Source: Karstenula rhodostoma CBS 690.94 (taxonomy: Eukaryota > Ascomycota > Dothideomycetes > Pleosporales > Didymosphaeriaceae). Taken from it: a DNA stretch of 64,000 nucleotides. The first letter of the stretch is position 1; each line of letters begins with the position of its first letter. The position numbers and the translations under genes were made by a program. Below are positions 22,960-33,144 of the stretch, piece by piece. The stretch spans positions 152,985 through 216,984 of the forward strand of contig MU001504.1 in the NCBI GenBank assembly GCA_010093485.1. Direction: 5' to 3'. The notes beneath the pieces were generated by a model. It had not been told where the DNA came from. It was given only the letters and a program-made list of their open reading frames with translations, and ran no database searches.

Positions 22960-23532
22960 TTGGGCAGGCAGCAGCGCACGCACGAATATTTCTTCAACTC
23001 CTTCGAACCTCAGATACGTCGACATCTTGAAAACTCGGCACATTTAACATGGTCAGGATCTCGCCCCTTCTGGACCTTTGGAATGATCTCATTCGGTTTG
23101 TCAAGAATTAACAGCCCGGATATATATGATCTCCTCTCCCTTGAAGAAACTCATATATCGGTATTGGATATCCATATCTTGAGACGGAGCCAAGCGGCCG
23201 TCAAAGCGATCCTTGGGGCCAGAAAACCCGAGTATACCATTTCGGGCAATGACCCCGGGGAATCGTTGTATAAGACAATGGATAGCATGGCTCTGTGGGA
23301 GGCAGCACTGGTGAGGAAGCATGCGATTGTAAAGCTACTATTGGAGAAGAGTGAAGCAGATGTTAGCTGGACCTGAGGGAGATATATGGCCGCGTCTCCT
23401 TACTCGATGCTGATTGCTCGATTGCTGGAGGTCTTTAAAATCCCTGCAAGCAGCGATACGCTGTTCACGTGGGCGGAAAAGGTTCAAGATGACCGTTTAG
23501 TAAAACTTTTGAGAGACCACAGTCGGCCTTGA
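22960..23532 (+). pseudogene. Ankyrin-repeat-like pseudogene
   Basis: One continuous frame of 191 codons is interrupted by a TGA at 23374-23376. Before it, ALWEAALVRKHAIVKLLLEK is a recognisable ankyrin-type helix pair. After it the same frame gives MLIARLLEVFKIP and VQDDRLVKLLRDH before the final stop at 23530. There is no convincing start codon in context. The frame continuing on both sides of the stop shows that the break is recent relative to the rest of the zone. Confidence 0.55.
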
Positions 23533-23544
23533 ACGCTGGAAGCA

Positions 23545-23644
23545 CATGCTGCTGAGCGCCGAGATGTTCCTTGGTACGGTCCGCATCCTCATCTGAACTC
23601 GGGAGTACAAATCCTTCCCGAATGGCGCACGCGATGGCCGCGAC
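23545..23644 (+). pseudogene. Fragment copied from the 20079-20984 gene
   Basis: GCTGAGCGCCGAGATGTTCC...TTGGTACGGTCC...CTTCCCGAATGGCGCACGCGA aligns with 20490-20588 of the upstream nucleotidyltransferase-like gene (CTGAGCGCACAAATGTTTC...TTGGTACGGTCC...TTCCCGAATGGCGCACGCGA). Only about 100 bp remain, and they are out of any functional context. Confidence 0.7.
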
Positions 23645-23730
23645 AAGGCCGCCCCGATGGGGGTTGAAAAGTGATTGGGTCCATTTCAAACATCTCTTCC
23701 CCGGAACCCACACGCAGCAGACACAACTCA

Positions 23731-23937
23731 CGGTGGGTTCATCGCGTCCTGGGTGGATCTGGTCAAGTTGCGTGGTGTGACGGTGGCTGACCGAGGGAGT
23801 GATACTGACTGGGCGGACATCATGTTTTTGTTGAAGGCAGCGGCGTTGAAGGAGGCGGCTTGTAAGTTGTCGAAGGTGGACGCGAAATCTTGATTGAGTT
23901 ACCCCCGGAGGAGTTTATATTATTCGAGTCTCTTTAA
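23731..23937 (+). pseudogene. Truncated copy of the 3' end of the 21642-22419 gene
   Basis: The segment from GGTGGGTTCATCGCGTCC to the stop codon TCTCTTTAA matches 22161-22419, with runs of identity such as GTGTGACGGTGGCTGACCGA. It lacks an internal ~45-bp segment present in the parent (around 22280-22320) and carries an early stop near 23891. The copy has no 5' half. Confidence 0.8.
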
Positions 23938-24040
23938 TTCCGCATCTGCACGCCCACGTTTGTCAAGACTAGTCATTATTGTTCTACCTGTATCTCTATC
24001 CCTTCCTCAGCCCGGCGTTCTTCCACCTCCAGATCCACGC

Positions 24041-25067
24041 CTACTTCTCCACCTCCTCCTGCTCATCCGTACTTCCCACGGTATGTAACCCTTCACCGAC
24101 TCCCTTTTCCTCGACCCCCTTTACCACCCCTCTAGCCTCAATCGCCCTGCATCTTGCGACCAGATCGGTAATATGCGCATCCCCGCTCCCCTCGCCCAAC
24201 CCCCGCAGCGCCTCCTCCAGCTGGAACAGATACTCCCTGTTCTCCCCGCTAGGCCCCCTGCTCTTCAGTATGTGCGCTGCGAGCGCATCCGGGTCCTGCG
24301 GGCCAAGGAATTGCGGGTTCGAGGGGAGGCCGATGTATACGAGTGTTTGGATAGGGGTGGTGGGGTCGGAAGAAGGGATGAAGGGGGTGAATTGGATGCT
24401 GTAGCCGTTGATTTCGCGGATGTCTATTTCCAATTCTCCACATCAGCAGATAGTTTTCTGGGGGGGAAGGGGAAAGGTAAAGAGGGGATGTACCAAGATA
24501 CTCGCGCACCTCTGCGACCTTTTCCCTAGGGATGTGATACGCGGCGCCCCAGACGCGCTCAGTGGGCTCGTGCTGTTCCGTAACCTCAGCTTTCCTGGTT
24601 GTATGCAAAGCGAAGGGGGAAAGGGCGAGGGTAGCGTACGTGATCTGTCAGCGTCTCCCAGTGTGCGCGGTCAATCAGCGTGACGACGCGGCCCGGGGCT
24701 TCGGGCGTCCCGCGGTGGTCTTCGCTATACCACCCCTCATCAGCTTCAATTCCTTCTACAACCCTCCCCTCCCCTCAACTCGAAATAGGTAAAACACACC
24801 TTGCCTACCACACAGTCAGCACATCCCCTTCATCCCCCCCTCGTAAACATACCTGCCAAAACCGCCTAACATACCCCTCAATAAACCCCTCTACGCGCAC
24901 ATCTATCCCCCTTCAGCATCTTTCTCCCCTCTCTAACCCTTTTCCTCCTACAACACGGAAAGCGTACCGAAATGCGGTGGAGGTTTCCATATCAGGCTGC
25001 CGTAGCCGAAGAGCCAGAAGTCGTCGTTTGCGCCGAAGGTGGCGAGCTGCTGGGAGTGGTCTGCCAT
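24041..25067 (-). CDS. GCG1: Glutathione-specific gamma-glutamylcyclotransferase (ChaC/GCG1)
   Basis: Cytosolic enzyme that cleaves glutathione to 5-oxoproline and Cys-Gly. Five exons close exactly in phase: 25067-24968, 24902-24853, 24735-24640, 24584-24494 and 24423-24041 (239 aa). Hallmarks in order: FWLFGYGSLIWKP (the substrate-loop YGSL), PHFDVRVEGFIEGYVRRFWQ, SEDHRGTPEAPGRVVTLI, ERVWGAAYHIP, EVREYLDIREINGYS and IQTLVYIGLPSNPQFLG. The catalytic Glu of the family lies in the REYLDIRE region. The exon 3 and exon 4 acceptors are GAG and less standard than the rest, but the alternatives break the frame. The gene is convergent with the decayed zone to its left and shares strand with COQ6. Confidence 0.92.
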
Positions 25068-25322
25068 GTACGGTGAGAGAAAGGGTGGTGGTGTTTACAA
25101 ATGCGGTGGTGGTGGAGGGATAGCTCGGTCCTGGCGGGGCAGGGTGGGTTGATCAATCACGGCGCAGGAACGCCGCGGGCGTGTGATGGCGAGCGATGGC
25201 GCGAGAACGAAAGCACGAGAACTGGACAGAGCAACAGTGTAACGAACCATAGAGATGCATGTTTGTGTATCTAGATTCAATATCTACACGTATGGTACAG
25301 GGCATGTTAACATGTGTTATTC

Positions 25323-26850
25323 CTACACGCCCCCCGCGGCCCTGTTCATGAAGAACCCTTTCAACGGGCCCATCGCATCCACCGCCCTCAACCCCAAGCT
25401 CCTCAGTCCCACAATCGGCCCCGACTCCACGCTGTACAGGCGATGCAGCTTGTCGCACACGCCCATCATCGCATTGTTCTCCGCGTACCGCGCGGCATTG
25501 TAGCTCTCCAGCGCGAGCGTGCTGCCAATGTCCTGCCCTGTCTGCACCGCGTGCGAGATGGTGCGCACCAGCGCCGCGGCGTCGCCCTGGCCCTGGTTGA
25601 GCCCCTGGCCGGCCAGCGGGTGGACCGTGTGCGCGGCGTCGCCGACGAGGGCGACGCGCTCGCCCGTGTACGTGTCTGCGTGACGCATACGCAGCGGGAA
25701 AGAGGCGACGCTGCCCGACTGCACGTCTGTGACGCGGACGGGGAGGGCGCGCTCGTCCACAGGGGTGTGCTTCTCGCGCCAGGCGATTTCTTCTGCTTGG
25801 CCGGAGGGCAGGGTGTGCAGGTACTCGAGGTCGGTGAGGGAGAGGCGGAAGCCTGCGTTCACCATGGCGGAGAAGTCGGCGGGGGAGAGGGACTTGAGCT
25901 TGGCGGCGCGCTCGGGGGTGGTGCTCCACACGAGCGTTGCAAAGTTGCCGGGCATGGGGAGCATGGCGATGGGGCCGCTGGGCAGGAAGCGCTGGTATGC
26001 GATCTTGTGGTCTGGGCCGCCCCAGCCGGAGTTGGAGAGCTTGAGTGTTGCGACAACGCCGTGTCTGCTGTAGTCGAAGCCTCGCGACGGGATGCCGGCA
26101 AAGGTCCGCACCGGGCTGTTCGCGCCGTCTGCGCCCACGAGCAGTCTGGCTGCCAGCGATTTTCCGTTCGACAAGGAAAGTACAGGCCATGATGACAGGT
26201 CGAGCTGCTCTGTGTCTGTCCCAAGCTCGATTGCGTCTACTTTGGTGGAAGCGAACATGTCCACGCCGCCCAGCTCTTCCAATCGCCCCAGAAGCGCGGA
26301 CACTGTGTTGACGTTCTCGATCATGTATGCGATGGTCGTGGGCTGGGTCGGTTTGCGAGGGCCGAAGGATCGCGCTGTGTCCCAGTCGAAAGATATGCGT
26401 GCATCAGAGACGCCGTCCCACACCTGCATCTCCTGGTAGGGCTGGATTCGCGAGGCATTCGCATGTCGCCAGACGCCGATCTCTGTTAGAGATTAGCGAT
26501 TGCAGGCAGTACGGCATTAGATGCTTGCCCTGGAGGTTCCTCATGGACGCTGGTGTCAGCGAGCTGCACCTGTTGGAGAAGCTGTCCAGAGTCGCATCTT
26601 TCTGCAGGCGGTTCTTCTGCAAATCTTGCCCGTCAATGAGCGCGACCTTGAGCCCGTTGGTGACAGGCGAGGCCTTCAGACCGGCCAGCAGACTGAGCCC
26701 GGCTGGTCCACCACCGACGCACACTACATCGTATATCTCGGGCGCGCTGGCAGCGGTCGATGCTGACCTCCGCTGCAGCCGTATCCTACAGCGCACGGCG
26801 GGTGTGGCGCAGGCGGCCCGGTGCGCTCTGCACGGTATCCGAGGCGGCAT
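25323..26850 (-). CDS. COQ6: Ubiquinone biosynthesis monooxygenase COQ6
   Basis: Mitochondrial FAD-dependent hydroxylase acting at C5 of the coenzyme Q ring. Exons 26850-26529 and 26482-25323 give 493 aa. The N-terminus is Arg-rich and acid-poor (mitochondrial targeting), followed by YDVVCVGGGPAGLSLLAG (FAD dinucleotide fold, ~40-56), NRCSSLTPASMR, the MQVWDGVSDARISFDW segment and GDAAHTVHPLAGQGLNQG, the second FAD motif. The single intron (26528-26483) has a GC donor: exon CAGG, then GCAAGC, branch GCTAATC, acceptor ACAG. With that splice the frame reads RNLQ-EIGVWRHANASRIQPYQE, as the family requires; no GT donor does this. The Met at 26850 is chosen because it starts the targeting peptide; the frame is open to 26967. 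Confidence 0.95.
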
Positions 26851-27617
26851 TGGCCTGTTTAAACGAGTCGCATGTGGGGGATATTCAATTGGCGTTGGGC
26901 AAGGAAGCGAACGGTTGGGCCGTGGACATTCAACTACCGCTGATTGTTGGCACCGTGATGATGGCATGATGGAGTTGCGAGCTTGAACCGAGCTAGTTTC
27001 TTCTGGGCTAGCTTTGCGCTAGTCCATTCTGGGATAGCTTCGCGCTCAAGCCTCTTCACTTGTCGGTCTTCCATCCATTGTCATTGTGCACTCAACACTC
27101 CTCTACCGCCAGGTCACGGTTACATCATGCAGGTACAACCTTTGGCCGTCGACCTGGTACACGCCAGACTATCGTCGAGGTCACCATTCTTAGAGTCCGC
27201 TAATCACCAGACTGCCCCTCAACACCTACCATGGGACGCTATCTTCGAGCGGTAGCAGTGAGGGCTCGGGTTGCAATGCTGTACATCCCACTCGCTCCCC
27301 GTACCTCTGCCCTGCGTCGGCCTGCACCGTTATTCCCATTGTGGCAGCCTTCAGTGGGAGACGACGTCTGCTCAACCAATTTGTTATGATGCACGCGCAG
27401 CTCAGCAGCAAGCCTGGCAAAATGGCCAGCCACCTCGTCTCGCTGTCACAAAAGTCTCCGTCCCCTTTGCAGCTCTACTTCAAGCTCGTGAACGGTAGAC
27501 CCTTCTGACCCCCATTCCGAACATTCTTCGAACTACATTCCTTCCCCCATCTCTGCTTCTCTGACGTCTACATCCGACGCATACATCTCATCACATATCT
27601 CCTTTTCTTCTTGCACT
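26851..27617. other. Divergent intergenic region
   Basis: Lies between the COQ6 start and the start of the disordered-protein gene. A small imperfect repeat GGGCTAGCTTTGCGCTAGTCCATTC / GGGATAGCTTCGCGCTC is seen near 27007-27050. Pyrimidine-rich DNA precedes the ATG at 27618. No gene was recognised. Confidence 0.4.
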
Positions 27618-29075
27618 ATGGCAACCCCTTCGCACTTTGCTTCCGTCTTCAAGAGCGTCCGCGAAGCGCAAGCGCGCCGTCACAGCGCGACAGTTTCACA
27701 AGACGAAATCGCGCCGGACGACTACCCGACATTCACGCGGCCCCTGAGTCCGCAATTGGATGAATCCAAGCGCTACACGCACGATCCCCCAAAGAGGAAA
27801 CGCACAAACCCGTGGTCGTTCCAGCGCAATCCGAATGCCCCGGAAAGCGGAGACGACTGCGACCGGCCATTGTCGAGGAGGCTCTCCAGGAAGGCTTCCA
27901 ATGTCTTCCACAAGTTCACGCCCCAGACGACCCACGGCAATGCATCTACCGCCCCAGCCCAGGAATTCCCGGGAGCACCCGAGGAGCACGCTGCGAAGAG
28001 ACTCCACGTGACTGCTGAACAGCCCGAGCGGCGGTCGTCTCTTCAGAAACTCAAGGACTACATTCTAGACAAAGTGCGGAAAGACTCTGCAACTTCCACG
28101 AAGCCCCTCTTACCGGCGCACCCGCTAGACGAAGACGACCACGCCATGGGTTTGTGGCAGTGCTCTCCCCCCAAGCACTCCCAATCCCTTTACACCGCGG
28201 ACCCCGACATCATTTACATGACCGGCGCCCTGCCCGCAAACGACCCAAGCAGAAACTCCCAAGAACACTCCGAAAACATCAGCCTCGACCCCTCCGTCAA
28301 CCCAATCCTCACAGAAAGCAGGCGTCGCAAAGCCTCCACCGCCGCCGCCAGCATCGACTCCGCCGACGTCCCCTTTTCTCAGGGCGTCGCCGTAAACATC
28401 ACGGGCTACAGTCCCCCGCCCACCCCCAAGAACAGACCCTCCTACCACTACCCCAAAATCTCAATTTCCAATTCCTCCACCTGCCACAATTACCCCAGGC
28501 GCCCCAGAGCCGGGCCCTCCTCCAGTGGGAAGTACATCAACATCGCCGTCGCTGGTTCCTCGGCCCGGCACGTTGTCGCGCCCTGGGAGGAGATTGAGCA
28601 AGCTTCTCCATCGACATCGACATCGACATCGACATCCACCATCGGCGTGCTGCCATCCCTCTCATCGGTGGAAAGTGCATCGCACGTGTCACTGCCCACC
28701 TTCGCGCTGCCGAGCACGCCAACGAATGCGTCGACTATAGCGCTACACACGCCATCCCGCCCGCAGTCGCCAACGCAAGGCACGCAGAGCATGGACGTGC
28801 GGACGCCGGAGTCGTGTGATTCTTCTCGCAACTCGCCGTCGCCTGCGGCTAAGTTTCTTGATGTGCCGAGGATTGACACGCGGCCGTCTACGGCGGCGGA
28901 CTCGGTGGCCGAACAGGAGCTGAGGCTGAGACGCTTGGGTAGTTTAAGGAGCGAGGCGAGCGTGTTGGAGGGTATGGAGGGGATGGAGGGATTTGAGTTT
29001 GTAGAGCGGGCGGTGGGTTGGATGGGGGAGGAGGAAGAAGAAAGAGGGAGGGGGTGGAGGAAGAGGAGGTGGTAG
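27618..29075 (+). CDS. Hypothetical disordered protein
   Basis: Single-exon frame of 485 codons with a good upstream leader (CTTGCACTATGGC). The start MATPSHFASVFKSVREAQARRHSATV looks like a folded or amphipathic head. The rest is rich in Ser, Pro, Thr and Arg with basic patches (KRKRTNPWSF, RRLSRKASNVFHKF), a possible helix LQKLKDYILDKVRKD, and an Asp-Ile-x-Tyr-Met stretch. A TCGACA trinucleotide-type repeat (28612-28637) encodes Ser-Thr repeats. The C-terminus has VEGMEGFEFVERAVGWMGEEE followed by a basic tail. No known domain is recognised. Codon use matches the neighbouring genes, which supports a real gene. Confidence 0.65.
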   Translation: MATPSHFASVFKSVREAQARRHSATVSQDEIAPDDYPTFTRPLSPQLDESKRYTHDPPKRKRTNPWSFQRNPNAPESGDDCDRPLSRRLSRKASNVFHKFTPQTTHGNASTAPAQEFPGAPEEHAAKRLHVTAEQPERRSSLQKLKDYILDKVRKDSATSTKPLLPAHPLDEDDHAMGLWQCSPPKHSQSLYTADPDIIYMTGALPANDPSRNSQEHSENISLDPSVNPILTESRRRKASTAAASIDSADVPFSQGVAVNITGYSPPPTPKNRPSYHYPKISISNSSTCHNYPRRPRAGPSSSGKYINIAVAGSSARHVVAPWEEIEQASPSTSTSTSTSTIGVLPSLSSVESASHVSLPTFALPSTPTNASTIALHTPSRPQSPTQGTQSMDVRTPESCDSSRNSPSPAAKFLDVPRIDTRPSTAADSVAEQELRLRRLGSLRSEASVLEGMEGMEGFEFVERAVGWMGEEEEERGRGWRKRRW

Positions 29076-30603
29076 GTAGGGAACACGAGATGGACGAGTG
29101 GCTGTAGCGTATAACGCTGTTTTCTTCTCGTTCCTTACAACCTTCTCGCGCCTTTGCTGGATTTTATGGTAGCTATATTCGTTCAATATCACCTTGTGAA
29201 ATACGACTCGCTTTAACCCAAGGAAAGTAAAAAACCACCAGTCCACAGGGAGCCGGCAAGACCCTGTTAGTGGCGACCTACGGCGTCCTCCAGACACCCG
29301 CCAAACCGGTACTATTACATGTCTACGATATATATTGCAGGCGGCAAACGGCTGGGGTAGATCCTGTCAATCCTATAATGGGAACACCCATTGCTGGGAT
29401 CGAGAGTCTGCTAACCCCTGTCACCGGCCGGACACGCCACGACTGTGCCGCCCGCTTCTTGCCCGTGTTTCACTGGCGGTAGCTTCCTAGACGCAACTAG
29501 AGATTATCGGATCGTTCCCGTTTGATTGAACCATTCATTCTCTGACACGTTCCCGGCCGCCTGCGCAACATGCCGCTTCTCCGACCTCGTTAAGCGCACA
29601 AACTTGCTTCGCTTGCATCGCGACCCGTTCATGCATGCGACGTGTCAGTTGCCGCCTTGCTTCTACATACACAAGTCGTATGATATTAGCTTGAATACGA
29701 TCAGTGATTATCGCTGCTATCGATTGCCTGAAGCTAGTTCTTGCGCCTAGTTTTAACATCCCATGTATGCAGCTCAGGCCATGATACAATGGGTCCATGT
29801 AGCTGCGTCTAGGTCCTCCAAACCAAATACAATAATTGTCCCCGCAATTCATAGACATTGCATACAGGCAGCAGCTCTTACTGGTGAACACGCACTGGTC
29901 CATCGCTAGCACAAACATCTTGCCGACTCCCCTTTCAACTCGATCAGTAGACAGTTCGATGACGACGTATGGGTTCTCAAACGTGACGATCAACTCGTAT
30001 CTCGTTGACAAGACGTAACGCCCGGGGATGACTCCATGATTCAGGAGCCCAAATGTCAGAAGGGGGGCTTGAAGGAGTCATTTGTCCAAGCGAATGCATG
30101 CTCCGAGATAGAATCGGCCCGAGGCCCGCGGTTGCAAGATAGGCTGTTAAGCGTCTATCCGTTACACGGCCTTGCTCTCTACCTATCGGGTCAACCCACG
30201 GACCGGTGCTGCATGCACGGGACGATAATGACTTCCAACATTGCGGTTTCACCGGTAGAAACTCGCAAGAGGAATCACAACCTCGCATGTCGACATCCTG
30301 ATAAGGTCGCGCTCATGTGCAAGGCAAATGACCAGAGACGTAGAACACTATCATGGTGCTAACTGAAGCCAATGAGCTATTTACTCACCACACCATCTGG
30401 GCACCAAGGTGAATACAGCCTATGCATTTACAAAACGTTTCAACAACATCATGCAGAGTCTATCAGACTGCTGTCGATGACGGCTTCCTTGCATAGATCA
30501 GCTCACAGACATAAAAGCTGACAATAGTCTAACATCTCATGAGCAGAAAAATCATCTTCCATATTTTCTGGTTCCAGGATTGTTACGATCAGCGGGAGAC
30601 GCA
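29076..30603. other. Intergenic stretch, no gene recognised
   Basis: About 1.5 kb of lower-GC DNA. A 158-codon minus frame (29535-30011) has no start context, domain or partner exons and is probably chance. No repeats of note. Confidence 0.35.
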
Positions 30604-32346
30604 ATGGCTACAACATCGGCACCTCGCATCAATGGAGTCGATCCAGATCAGGCTAGCATGAATGCAGGCTCTGACTCTCTTACCGAGTTGCAGGGCTTGT
30701 GGAAAGCCATGCATACGCTCTCCAAGGAAGATGGGTTCAGAACATTCGCCAAACTTGTCGAACGCGTCGATTTGCAGGATGCCGATCTCAAACACAGAGA
30801 TGGGAAGATAAATGCGCTGGAAAACCAGCTGGCTGCACGCGAAGCGTCTCACAGCGCTTCCAACAAAGAGCTATTTGACAAGTTTGAGGAGAGACATCGG
30901 CAGTGGACAGAGAGATATGGAGAGTTGCGAAACGAAGCAGAGGCGTTGAAGGTAGCCTCTAAGGAGAAGGATAAGAGCATAGCAACGATTCAAGAAAACC
31001 AGAAGCAGGCCAGGGCACGAGTTTCGGATCTTGAGAAGGCATGCGAGTCGATGATAAAGAGCGTTAAGAAGAAGGAGACTGATCTTCTGGACCTGGAAGC
31101 GAAGTTGAGGACTGCACTGAATAAAGCAAGCGACTTGGAAGTTCGACTAGAGAAGGCAAAGGACAATACAGTCGCTCTAGACAAAGCCTTGAAGAAGGAG
31201 GAAAACGAGAAGCAGAAGCTCCAAGTGGAAGCCACCGAAGCGATGCAAAAGCTTCAACTAGACTTCACCGAAGCAAAGAAGACGATCAAAGAATACAAGC
31301 GCTTCACGGTGAAAATGGAGCAGCTCGACCTGCTAACAGTGTGAGTCCTCAACGTGCGTACTCTCCATATACTAATACACCCACAGAACAAGCCAGCTGG
31401 AGTCCTTGTGGGCATCTGTCGCAGCACTGGTAACAAACAAGGTTGGGTGCGATCTACCAAACCATGTGCTCGAGGTAAGTTGGTTGTGCACAGCAAACTT
31501 TACTCCTCACTCACGCACTCACAGAACGACTGGGTGAAACTGAACGACAACAAAGTGTTCGGGATGAATATTCCGCTCCCCCAAAACAACACCAATATTG
31601 CGAAACAAATGCGCGTAGCAGTAGTCCTCGGCGCTCTTGCACGTCTCGTAATTAAATTTCTCTTACAGCCCACCTACGTGTTGGATGAACGCGGTGGCCT
31701 GCGCCAATTACTCCGCCACCAAGCAACTATCGACCCCAATAAAGAAATACATACCCGCAGCATTCTTCTTTCCATGGAGCACGACAACCAAGAGGAACTG
31801 GAGCAAGAAATGATTGAGTTCATTACGGATGATTTGAAAGACACTGTGTGCATCGACGTTCTTTTTTCCAATGAAGAGGACCTCGAGACCTTCTTCGATG
31901 CGCTCGAAGACATCCTATCCCAATTTCAAAAGCAATGGAAACGCATACAACATGGGAGACAGAAGCTGGAGCCGAGTTTCGAAGCACATCCTTCGACGAC
32001 GAAATATCCTTGGTACATAGTCGGTCTGCCGGTTGCAGCGGAATCCCAAAAACGCACTTCATCGCCTCTCACGACTACGGATGCGCATGAGGACACTATA
32101 ATCGTCCCACAGATTGTGCGGATGCGAACGGAGGGCAGTCCGGAGCCTATCACCCATGGCTGGGTACTCCAGAAAGCGCAAATACACGCGGCTGAAGAAG
32201 AGATCCTCCGGATCCGCAGAAGCATGAAGACTACTCCGTTTGTGGAGGAAACCTCGAGTCGCCCACGGAACCGGCCAAGACGGACCATGTCCATTTCTGG
32301 CAATACGACTCCTGTTCAAAAGAAGGGCAGTCGTTTTTTACCTTAG
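30604..32346 (+). CDS. Coiled-coil protein, MEI5-like
   Basis: Exons 30604-31340, 31387-31474 and 31525-32346 close in phase (548 aa). Residues ~45-245 are almost all heptad-like coiled coil, rich in Lys, Glu, Ala and Leu (for example KASDLEVRLEKAKDNTVALDK). The C-terminal half is globular, with LESLWASVAALV, NDWVKLNDNKVFGMNIPLPQNNT, a helix QEELEQEMIEFITDDLKDTV and a basic Ser/Arg tail (RPRNRPRRTM). This layout matches fungal proteins annotated as MEI5-like, of unconfirmed role. The ATG at 30604 is used; the frame is open upstream only through a TTG. Family naming rests on memory of such annotations and is tentative. Confidence 0.75.
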
Positions 32347-33144
32347 GGTGGGGCCCAAGCCACAGAATTACTTTGAGGGGTGTGTGGGGCTGCCTGCAGG
32401 CTGAAAAACAAAACACGAAACGCAGTCATTAACCACGACTTGATGATATCATTGTTCAAGGCGTGCACTTGGATAAGGTAGGCATGGCGGAATACACAAG
32501 GATTGGCGAGGCAATTCGTTTACAGGCTTCTTATATTGCTGGAGTTGGGATCCCGGAACAATAGTACACTATATTCATGAAAAACCTGTAAGACGGACCA
32601 AATGTCTTCTTTGTTGTGCTTCTCTTCTCGCAACTCCGGACGAAAGTCTCTTATTAGCTAGGGCACATCCCCGTACCGTCAGGGGGATTCTCATGGTAAG
32701 AGAAAGACAAAGCACCATATGCTTTAATCTTACTCCATTGTAGAGCTGTTGCAGAAGCATCAAACTTTCTGAACGTCGTGGTGCCTGCCACATAGTGCGA
32801 GTCAAGCTGAAATACCATTGATACAGCATCGACTGCTCGTTAAGCACGTAATAGCAGAGTCAACGTGATCAAGTCAGTGCCTACGGTACCTTGGGTTCTT
32901 GTTCGAATAAGAGCGACATTGATTCTCCGGTTAGCTTCAATTATCGGCGTGCAGGATACCATTAAGCGATCACGACTCTGCGGCATATTCCCGAGATAGG
33001 TCTTGAATGAAAAGCGTCATTCCAGTCAAGCGCCTAGGGAAAGTACCAGCGCACGCCTAGATCATACCCTAGCTTTCCACACTTAGTTGTTCGCACAGAG
33101 ACGAGCAAAACCATGCCTTTTGTCCTTCCGCATCCTCCGTCTAC
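32347..33144. other. Intergenic stretch between convergent genes
   Basis: No gene, repeat or RNA recognised in about 800 bp. Confidence 0.35.

Noticed and set aside
25153..26190. 345-codon frame overlapping COQ6
   Set aside because: Shadow of the GC-rich COQ6 coding sequence in another frame; very rich in Arg, Ala and Pro.
27618..29075. Transcription factor or kinase assignment for the 485-aa protein
   Set aside because: Only disordered, low-complexity sequence is visible; no domain supports a function.
29535..30011. 158-codon minus frame as a gene
   Set aside because: No start context, recognised domain, signal peptide or neighbouring exons.
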